27,756 nucleotides of DNA from a virus: IMG/VR virus record IMGVR_UViG_3300035703_000362, positions 1-27,756 of that record; one strand, written 5' to 3'. Both the position numbers and the translations under genes were made by a program. A model generated the notes under the pieces. That model worked only from the letters and a program-made list of their open reading frames with translations. It was not told the origin of the DNA and ran no database searches. Positions 15,208-20,996 of this stretch are shown here, piece by piece. Each line of letters begins with the position of its first letter. Positions within the stretch are counted from its first letter, which is position 1.

Positions 15208-16378
15208 GGTAGGCTCCGATCACTTCTGCCGCTGCTTGCGGGACGATGGCATTGCCGTAGGCGCGCAGGCGTCCCACGCGGGCGGGAGCCCCATGAGCCA
15301 GCGGGAATGTGCCGGGTTCAACTGGCCGCCACTTTCCATCCCGGCAGCAGAGCCAGTCAGCAGCTCGCCAGTGGCCGTTAGTCGGGCGGGCTCCGTCTTG
15401 AGAAAGCCGATGTGAACCTGCGAGGCCAGCCCCATGTTCACCTTCCTGCCTTCCGGGTGCTGACCCGTCATCGTCGTGTCCGGGTGCGGGCGTTTGCCTC
15501 CGTTCCCGTCCGAGGCCGCTGGCGTGTTCCAGCCCGTCAGCATGTGCGCCTGTTTTGCTAGGTTGCTTTGAGACGCACCCGGCCTGTTCCATTCCCGTGC
15601 CATTGCTTCCGGCGACATGCGGCTCTGATTGTCGTCCTGCACCGATGGGGTGCCCCAGCCCGCCAAGTTCGCCTGTCTCGGCAGTTGGTCGAACCGCTCC
15701 GAGCCGTCCTCCCTCGGCCTGATGTCCGCTCCGCTGTCCTTCCAGTCCCTGGTGGTGGTGACCCAGCCCGCAAGGTCCGCGTCCCTCACCAGACAGGCGC
15801 AGCCGTGCTTCGTCCCGTGCTTCTCCTTCTGCCCGAGCGAGCGCCCCGAGGTGTCGTGCGCCTGTGGTGTCGTCCAACCTTTCTCCAACAAACCAGAGGC
15901 GCTGGCGGATGTGCGGGGCGCCGACGCCCGCAGCGCACAAATCGGCCGCCCCAATGGCGTAGCCCGATGCTTCCATGTCAGCGTATACAGCGTCGAGCCA
16001 GCCAAGACCGTCCTTACTCGCAACTTGCTCTCCAAAGACAACTGTAGGGCGGCACTCGCTGATGAGGCGATAGAACTCGGGCCAGAGGTGGCGCTCGTCG
16101 GCAAATCCTGCTCCTTTTCCGGCGGCGCTGAACGGCTGGCAGGGGCAGGAGCCGGTCCAGACGGGCCGGTCGTCGGGCCATCCTGCAAGACGGAGGGCGT
16201 AGGACCAGACGCCGATACCGGCGAAGAAGTGGCATTGCGTGTAACCCTTGAGGTCGCCCGGAGCCACGTCCCGAATTGATCTGTCATCTACGTCACCTTC
16301 CGCTATCAGTTTACTGTCGATCAGGTTTCGCAGCCATTGGGCTGCGTAGGGGTCGAACTCGTTATAGTATGCCGCCAT
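15191..16378 (-). CDS. C5 cytosine-specific DNA methyltransferase
   Basis: 395 residues from the ATG at 16378 (GGAG 8 bases upstream); an ATG eight codons earlier has no ribosome site. Motif I HFFAGIGVWSYAL (50-62), motif IV PCQPFS with catalytic Cys80 (79-84), motif VI-like FGEQV (115-119), motif VIII HIRQRLWFV (156-164) and a motif X-like AYGNAIVPQAAAEVIGAYL near the C-terminus. It transfers methyl to cytosine C5, probably guarding phage DNA against restriction. Residues from about 166 to 340 are a Gly/His/Arg/Ala-rich stretch unlike a normal fold; this is where a second frame on the same strand looks more protein-like. Confidence 0.88.
   Translation of the reverse strand: MAAYYNEFDPYAAQWLRNLIDSKLIAEGDVDDRSIRDVAPGDLKGYTQCHFFAGIGVWSYALRLAGWPDDRPVWTGSCPCQPFSAAGKGAGFADERHLWPEFYRLISECRPTVVFGEQVASKDGLGWLDAVYADMEASGYAIGAADLCAAGVGAPHIRQRLWFVGERLDDTTGARHLGALARAEGEARDEARLRLSGEGRGPCGLGHHHQGLEGQRSGHQAEGGRLGAVRPTAETGELGGLGHPIGAGRQSEPHVAGSNGTGMEQAGCVSKQPSKTGAHADGLEHASGLGRERRQTPAPGHDDDGSAPGRQEGEHGAGLAGSHRLSQDGARPTNGHWRAADWLCCRDGKWRPVEPGTFPLAHGAPARVGRLRAYGNAIVPQAAAEVIGAYLDARP
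15220..16287 (-). CDS. Overprinted second gene inside the methyltransferase locus, with methyltransferase-like C-terminus
   Basis: 355 codons in the +1 frame relative to the methyltransferase, fully inside it. The ATG at 16287 has a strong ribosome site (GGAAGG, 8-base spacing) and the stop lies 12 bases before the helicase start. Residues 1-135 are Ser/Pro/Ala-rich. Residues 136-262 hold four spaced GWxTP-like elements (GWTTPQAHD, LAGWVTTTRDW, LAGWGTPSVQD, LTGWNTPAASD). Residues 318-350 (ESGGQLNPAHSRWLMGLPPA, then WD..CAPTAMPSSRK) resemble the region around motif IX of phage C5 methyltransferases. I recall similar proteins in other phage genomes labelled hypothetical; translation is inferred, not proven. 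Confidence 0.62.
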   Translation of the reverse strand: MTDQFGTWLRATSRVTRNATSSPVSASGPTPSVLQDGPTTGPSGPAPAPASRSAPPEKEQDLPTSATSGPSSIASSASAALQLSLESKLRVRTVLAGSTLYTLTWKHRATPLGRPICALRASAPRTSASASGLLEKGWTTPQAHDTSGRSLGQKEKHGTKHGCACLVRDADLAGWVTTTRDWKDSGADIRPREDGSERFDQLPRQANLAGWGTPSVQDDNQSRMSPEAMAREWNRPGASQSNLAKQAHMLTGWNTPAASDGNGGKRPHPDTTMTGQHPEGRKVNMGLASQVHIGFLKTEPARLTATGELLTGSAAGMESGGQLNPAHSRWLMGLPPAWDACAPTAMPSSRKQRQK

Positions 16379-16635
16379 TCGTCTATCTCCGTCTTTGACC
16401 ATAGTATCGTGTAGTTCTGCTTGAGTTCCTTCATGCGGGCCGCAAAGAGCTTCTGGAGCGGCGATGGCCGCCCGCCGGGTGCCTTCAGCTCAACGAAGTG
16501 GACGGACCCGTCCGGCAGACAGGCGATGCGGTCGGCCACGCCGCGGTGGTTGGGCGACTTGAACTTGTAGGCCGTTCCACCCATGCGCTGCACCGTCCAG
16601 ACGAAATACTTCTCGATCTCACTTTCGCGTACCAT
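16321..16635 (-). CDS. VRR-NUC domain nuclease
   Basis: 104 residues from the ATG at 16635, spaced suitably after AGGA; a much longer open frame upstream is antisense to the nuclease gene on the other strand. The VRR-NUC fold of the PD-(D/E)XK group is indicated by HRGVADRIACLPDG with Asp35, then HFVELKAPGGRPSPLQ with Glu49 and Lys51 and Gln61. Stand-alone VRR-NUC proteins in phages are thought to cut branched or flapped DNA. First gene of the leftward operon; its 3' end overlaps the methyltransferase start by 58 bp. Confidence 0.9.
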   Translation of the reverse strand: MVRESEIEKYFVWTVQRMGGTAYKFKSPNHRGVADRIACLPDGSVHFVELKAPGGRPSPLQKLFAARMKELKQNYTILWSKTEIDEWRHTITSSTPTQPNGCET

Positions 16636-16641
16636 GACCAT

Positions 16642-16694
16642 CCTGTAACAAACAATGCTTGACAGGTCAACAAGAAATCTGTAACGGTTGACGA
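16642..16694. promoter_or_regulatory. Divergent control region with operator-like inverted repeat
   Basis: Between the leftward and rightward operons. TTGAC (16659-16663) and GTCAA (16666-16670) form a perfect inverted repeat with a 2-base centre, and another TTGACG lies at 16688-16693. On the minus strand TTGACC and TACAGG stand 17 bases apart (-35/-10 candidates for the VRR-NUC operon). On the plus strand TTGACA (16659-16664) lies about 17 bases before TAACGG, a weak -10. The repeat would overlap both -35 boxes, a natural place for the XRE-type regulator. Confidence 0.45.
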
Positions 16695-16713
16695 AACAAC
16701 AGGAGACGACAGT

Positions 16714-17838
16714 ATGGCCCAACACTCTAACATCGTCGGCGGCTCGACCGCCAAGCGTGTCATCGCGTGCCCCGGCAGCGTCGCGCTTGTGCAGCAGGTG
16801 CCGCCCAAGCCGTCCAGCAGCTACGCCGACGAGGGCACGCTGCTGCACAACGTCATCGCCACCATTCTGGAAACGACCAAGAAGCCCGAGGAGTTCCTTG
16901 GGCTGATGTACAACGGCATCGAGTTGACGGAGGACCGGCTGGAGCGCAAGCTGCTGCCCGCACTGGCGGTGCTGGATGAGATCGACCCAGATGGACAGTT
17001 GGAATACGCGGTCGAGCAGGTGGTGGGCTTTGGGGACGCTCTCCCTGGTGTTTTTGGTTCCGCCGATCTTGTTGGCCGGATTGGCAATCGCGGCATTCTG
17101 CTGGATTGGAAGTTTGGCGATGGCGTGCCTGTCGAGGCTGAAGAGAACCCGCAGGCGCTCTTTTACACGGCTGCCGCACTTCGCACCGAGGCGACACGCT
17201 GGGCCTTCGAGGGCGTCGAGACGGTCGAGGTGATCATCGTGCAGCCGCCGCATGTGCGGCGCTGGGTGACGGACCTCGACCGAGTGCGCCGCTTCGAGGC
17301 CGAGCTGATCATGGCCGTCAAGACCGCGCAGCGGCCGGACGCGCCGCTGGCGACCGGCGACCACTGCCGCTGGTGCGCTGCCAAGTCGATCTGCCCGCTG
17401 GTCAATGGCGCCGTTGAGCGCGCCAAGCGCGAGAACATCAAGGCGGTCAACATCTTCCGGCTTTCGGAAGCCTTGGCCAGCATCGACCTGCTGGAGGGCT
17501 GGATCAGGGACGCTCGCGAGATGGCCGTCGAACTGCTGGAAGCGGGCGTTGAGCTGCCCGGCTGGAAGCTGGTGCCCAAGCGGGCGACGCGGCAGTGGGT
17601 GAACGAACAGACGGCATTGACAGCCCTTGCCGAAGCAGGCTGTAGTGCTGAGGAATTGACGGAGCTGAAGAGCCCGGCGCAGGTCGAGAAGGTGCTGAAG
17701 AAGCACAAGCTCGCCATGCCGGAAGGGCTCATCACCGCCGTCTCATCGGGTGACACGCTGGCACCCGCGGATGATCCGCGCCCGGCGTCGTTGCAGGTCG
17801 GCAAGCATCTCGCTGCTGCCCTTGGTAAACTTGTCTAG
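16714..17838 (+). CDS. Cas4/RecB-like PD-(D/E)XK nuclease (DUF2800 type)
   Basis: 374 residues; AGGAG 8 bases before the ATG. Nuclease core residues: EGTLLH (40-45), GSADLVG with Asp118, and ILLDWKFGDG with Asp131 and Lys133. Four cysteines are arranged as in iron-sulfur nucleases of the AddB/Cas4 group: Cys19 near the N-terminus, then Cys218, Cys221 and Cys227 in HCRWCAAKSICPL. The family is annotated DUF2800 in phages and is thought to process DNA ends in replication or recombination. First gene of the rightward replication operon. Confidence 0.85.
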   Translation: MAQHSNIVGGSTAKRVIACPGSVALVQQVPPKPSSSYADEGTLLHNVIATILETTKKPEEFLGLMYNGIELTEDRLERKLLPALAVLDEIDPDGQLEYAVEQVVGFGDALPGVFGSADLVGRIGNRGILLDWKFGDGVPVEAEENPQALFYTAAALRTEATRWAFEGVETVEVIIVQPPHVRRWVTDLDRVRRFEAELIMAVKTAQRPDAPLATGDHCRWCAAKSICPLVNGAVERAKRENIKAVNIFRLSEALASIDLLEGWIRDAREMAVELLEAGVELPGWKLVPKRATRQWVNEQTALTALAEAGCSAEELTELKSPAQVEKVLKKHKLAMPEGLITAVSSGDTLAPADDPRPASLQVGKHLAAALGKLV

Positions 17839-17851
17839 AAAGGACAATAAG

Positions 17852-18490
17852 ATGAACGCGATTACCTTTGCGAAGGCCAACCTTCCCTCCGTCCAGAACC
17901 TGTCGCAGGCACTGCGCTCGCTTGATGCGAGCGTCGGTGGTGCCGATGGTGTGGCGATCCTCAAGATGGACAAGACCGGACACTGGGTGTTCGGCGCTGA
18001 CCAGACCGAGGTCGAGGACGGCAGCACCTGGGCCGTCAACCCGTTCTCGTTCGTGCACGGTTACATCGCCTGGGGCGATGGCGAGGTGCTGGCCGAGAAG
18101 ATGGTGCCGGTCAACGAGCCGCTGCCCGAACTGGACCCCGCGCCGCCGCAGGCCAAGCGCGGCTGGGAGCTTCAGGTCGGCATGAGCCTCAAGTGCACGT
18201 CCGGTGATGACGCCGGGCTTGAGGTGCGCTACAGCGTCACCAGCGTCGGCGGCAAGCGTGCCGTGCAGAAGCTGGCCCTTGACATTGCGGCGCAGGTCGA
18301 GGCCGATCAGGCCAAGCCGGTGCCCGCGGTGAAGCTGAAGAAGGACCACTACACCCACAAGTCCTACGGGCGCATCTTCACGCCCGTGTTCGAGGTCGTG
18401 AATTGGCTGAGCCTTGATGGTCAGGCCGAAGAGAAGCCCGCAAGCGAAGCGCCGGTGGATGCCCCCACCCGCCGCCGTCGCAGCGCGTAA
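17852..18490 (+). CDS. Conserved phage replication-module protein, possible ssDNA-binding protein
   Basis: 212 residues from the ATG at 17852, preceded by AAAGGA. Recognisable phrases include ILKMDKTGHWVFGADQTEVE, WAVNPFSFVHGYIAWGDGEV and KSYGRIFTPVFEVVNWLSLD, which I recall from unnamed proteins next to DUF2800 nucleases and DNA polymerases in phages. The middle is mixed alpha/beta; the tail is Pro/Glu/Ala-rich and ends in a basic RRRRS. Position between nuclease and polymerase and an acidic/flexible tail suggest a single-strand binding role, but this is inference. Confidence 0.6.
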   Translation: MNAITFAKANLPSVQNLSQALRSLDASVGGADGVAILKMDKTGHWVFGADQTEVEDGSTWAVNPFSFVHGYIAWGDGEVLAEKMVPVNEPLPELDPAPPQAKRGWELQVGMSLKCTSGDDAGLEVRYSVTSVGGKRAVQKLALDIAAQVEADQAKPVPAVKLKKDHYTHKSYGRIFTPVFEVVNWLSLDGQAEEKPASEAPVDAPTRRRRSA

Positions 18491-18497
18491 CGGGCGA

Positions 18498-18527
18498 GGG
18501 GCGCGGTTTCTGCCGAGGCCGCGCCCC
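18498..18527 (+). promoter_or_regulatory. Intergenic hairpin before the DNA polymerase gene
   Basis: GGGGCGCGG (18498-18506) and CCGCGCCCC (18519-18527) form a perfect 9-bp stem with a 12-base loop. No T-run follows, so it is not a standard terminator. The polymerase ATG at 18538 has no clear ribosome site, so the hairpin may set translation or message stability for the polymerase. Confidence 0.4.
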
Positions 18528-18537
18528 GACCACATCC

Positions 18538-20616
18538 ATGACAATACTCTGGGTTGATTTCGAGACCCGCTCGCGCTGCGATCTGCCGAGCCGGGGCGTG
18601 TACAACTACGCGCAAGACATCTCCACACAAGCGCTCTGCATGTCCTACGCCTTCGACGACGAGGACGTGCAGACGTGGACGCCCGACCAATCCTTTCCAC
18701 AGAAAGTTTCAGCGGCAATTCTTTCTGGCGCACAGATCCGCGCCCACAACGCCGCCTTCGAGCGGCTGATCTTCTGGTACGTCATCTGTCCCGACCACGG
18801 CGTGCCCGAGCCTGCGCTGACGCAGTTCTACTGCACCGCGGCGCAGGCCCGCGCCAACTGCGCGCCGGGCAGCCTGGAGGACGTGGGCCGCTTCGCGGGC
18901 GCAGGGATGCGCAAGGACCACCGCGGTGCGGCTCTGGTGCGTGCGCTGTCCATCCCGCAGGCCAATGGCACGTTCCGCGAGGACGCCGGGCTGATGCAGG
19001 AGATGATCGAGTACTGCGAGCAGGACGTGCGCGCCATGCGGGCTTTCTCCAAGGCCATGCGCGGGCTGACCGACGAGGAGCTGCTCGACTACCACGTCAA
19101 CGAGCGCATCAACGACCGCGGCGTGCGCCTCGACCGCCCGCTGGCGCAGGCCGCCGTCAAGTATGCTGCCGCCGAGCAGGAGGAGATCGAGACGATCTTC
19201 CGCGAGATCACGGGGCTCACCAGCGTGCGTAGCCCCCGTATGCGCGAGTGGGTGCTGGAGCGCGTCGGGCCGCAGGCACGGGCCATGATGATGGTTGAAG
19301 ACGTAAAGATAAAAGACGCGAGCAAAAAACAAGAGCAGAAAGAACATCTTGTTCGCAAAGGTTTATTGGGTGACGACATCTACACGTCAAAGTTAGTTCA
19401 CCTAGAAAGTAAACGGTTTAAGGTCAGCATCGACAAGACCGTGCGTGCTAATCTCTTGGCGATGGAGAACCCTGATGAAGTACCCTCGGAAGTCCATGAG
19501 GTGGTGCAGTGCGCGGACGATTTGTGGGCATCGTCCGTGGCGAAGTTTGAGCGAGCTGCATCGCTCTCAGATGATATCGACAGTCGCGTCCGGGGTGCGT
19601 TTGTATTCGCTGGCGGAAGTGCTACGGGCCGAGCATCAAGCTACGGATTACAGGTACACAACTTCCCCCGAAAGTGTGCCAAAGAGCCTGAACTAGCCCG
19701 CCAGGCGCTCGTGCGCGGGCACCAGATCGTGCCCGAGTTCGGCAAGCGCGTCACCGACGTGCTGAAGTCGATGCTGCGTCCTGCGCTGATCCCAGCCGAG
19801 GGCAAGTCCTTTGCCGTGTTCGACTACGCCCAGATCGAGGCCCGCGTCACGCCATGGCTGTCGATGGACGGCGAGGAGACGCTGGACGTGTTCCGCGAAG
19901 GCCGCGACATCTACGTTGCCGTCGCCGCGCGCATGTTCAACGTCGAGGAGACGGCCGTCACTGACGAGCAGCGGCAGCTTGGCAAGGTGGCCGTGCTGGC
20001 CTGCGGGTTCGGCGGCGGCGTGGGCGCGTTCAGTGCCATGGGCCGCGTCTACGGCGTCCACATGCCCGAGAGCGAGGCGAGGCGCACGGTCGATCTGTGG
20101 CGCCGCGCCAACCCGTGGGCCGTGCCGTTCTGGTCGGATCTGGAGCAGGCCTACACCCGCGCCATCCGCAACCCCGGCGAGGTGTTCAAGGCGGGTCGCG
20201 TCCAGTACATGAAGCAAGGCGATCACCTCTGGTACGCGCTGCCGTCGGGCCGCGTGCTGTGCTACCCCTACGCGCGGTTCGAGGAGGACGGCGTGTCCTA
20301 CGCCAAGGCGTCGTGGAAGCCTGCGGCGGATGCCAAGGAGTGGCCGCGGGCGCGGCTCTGGCGCGGGCTTGCCTGCGAGAACATCGTGCAGGCCACCGCC
20401 AACGACATCCTGCGCGAGGCGCTGCGCGGTCTGGACGCCGCGGGCGTCGAGGTCGTGCTGCACGTCCACGACGAAATTGTAGCCGAGGTTGATACAGAAA
20501 AATCAGCGGAATTGGCAGCCGCGATGCGGGCTGTTATGATCACCCCTCCCGCGTGGGCCGAGGGGCTACCCTTGGGTGCCAGCGGCAAAGTGCTTGCTCG
20601 TTACGGTAAGGCATGA
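18538..20616 (+). CDS. DNA polymerase, family A, with 3'-5' exonuclease domain
   Basis: 692 residues. Exonuclease motifs: VDFETRS (Asp7, Glu9), HNAAFE (70-75) and YCEQDV (Tyr159, Asp163). Polymerase motifs: RASSYGLQVHNFPR (365-378), motif A FDYAQIEARV with Asp429, motif B RQLGKVAVLACGFGGG (479-494) and motif C HVHDEIVAEV with Asp645. It replicates the phage genome. Residues 250-385 (19290-19690) are encoded by clearly A/T-richer DNA, with Lys-rich sequence (KIKDASKKQEQKEHLVRKG), unlike the flanking GC-rich domains. The phage type lacks a 5'-3' nuclease domain. Confidence 0.95.
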   Translation: MTILWVDFETRSRCDLPSRGVYNYAQDISTQALCMSYAFDDEDVQTWTPDQSFPQKVSAAILSGAQIRAHNAAFERLIFWYVICPDHGVPEPALTQFYCTAAQARANCAPGSLEDVGRFAGAGMRKDHRGAALVRALSIPQANGTFREDAGLMQEMIEYCEQDVRAMRAFSKAMRGLTDEELLDYHVNERINDRGVRLDRPLAQAAVKYAAAEQEEIETIFREITGLTSVRSPRMREWVLERVGPQARAMMMVEDVKIKDASKKQEQKEHLVRKGLLGDDIYTSKLVHLESKRFKVSIDKTVRANLLAMENPDEVPSEVHEVVQCADDLWASSVAKFERAASLSDDIDSRVRGAFVFAGGSATGRASSYGLQVHNFPRKCAKEPELARQALVRGHQIVPEFGKRVTDVLKSMLRPALIPAEGKSFAVFDYAQIEARVTPWLSMDGEETLDVFREGRDIYVAVAARMFNVEETAVTDEQRQLGKVAVLACGFGGGVGAFSAMGRVYGVHMPESEARRTVDLWRRANPWAVPFWSDLEQAYTRAIRNPGEVFKAGRVQYMKQGDHLWYALPSGRVLCYPYARFEEDGVSYAKASWKPAADAKEWPRARLWRGLACENIVQATANDILREALRGLDAAGVEVVLHVHDEIVAEVDTEKSAELAAAMRAVMITPPAWAEGLPLGASGKVLARYGKA

Positions 20617-20624
20617 GGTGAACC

Positions 20625-20978
20625 ATGAAGAACGTACTGCTTGCGGCTCTGGCCGCGCTGCTGATCTCCACCGTTAGCGTTGAGGCCCGTGAACCCGGCC
20701 AGCCGAGGGGCTGCCCGTCACGCTGGTGCGGCTGCTATCTGGCACACTATTTCGGAATGCCGCACCGCAAGGATCTGTGGCGCGCGCGGAACTGGGCCAA
20801 GGTTGGCCGCCCGACGCGGGCGCGGATCGGTGCCATTGTCGTCTGGCGCAATCACGTCGGCGTGATCGTCGGCAGGACGGCCAAGGGCTGGATTGTCAAG
20901 TCCGGCAATGACGGCAACCGCGTGCGGTCGCGGGTGAGAACGGTCAACAACGCAATCGCGTTCCGCACACTGAAGTAA
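20625..20978 (+). CDS. Exported cysteine-peptidase-like (NlpC/CHAP-type) protein
   Basis: 117 residues; GAGGTG before the ATG. A classical signal peptide (NVLLAALAALLISTVSVEA, cleavage likely after Ala21) is followed by GCPSRWCGCYLAHYFG with a candidate catalytic Cys35 and by VVWRNHVGVIVGR with a candidate His77, then IVKSGNDGN. The pattern resembles small rhizobial proteins related to the NlpC/P60 and CHAP peptidoglycan hydrolases. It would act outside the inner membrane. A secreted protein between the polymerase and primase-helicase is unexpected; superinfection exclusion or envelope modification are possible roles, not shown. Confidence 0.65.
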   Translation: MKNVLLAALAALLISTVSVEAREPGQPRGCPSRWCGCYLAHYFGMPHRKDLWRARNWAKVGRPTRARIGAIVVWRNHVGVIVGRTAKGWIVKSGNDGNRVRSRVRTVNNAIAFRTLK

Positions 20979-20996
20979 CGACGACAAGAGGAAACA

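Noticed and set aside
14017-15381. A 454-codon open frame on the plus strand opposite the SNF2-type helicase
   Set aside because: The minus-strand helicase motifs are clear; this frame is His/Leu/Arg/Val-rich without recognisable content. It also shows that long open frames alone prove little in this region.
15820-15900. A classical -1 slippery heptamer joining the two methyltransferase-locus frames
   Set aside because: The inner frame is +1 relative to the outer one, so a -1 shift would not reach it, and no clear +1 stimulatory sequence was seen near the point where the frames change character.
15629-16279. A 216-codon plus-strand frame opposite the methyltransferase locus, as a third overlapping gene
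   Set aside because: No ribosome site, no known motif, and opposite to the local operon direction.
16636-17706. Upstream extension of the VRR-NUC frame to 461 codons
   Set aside because: The extension is antisense to the iron-sulfur nuclease gene and would abolish the divergent promoter region; the ATG at 16635 has a ribosome site.
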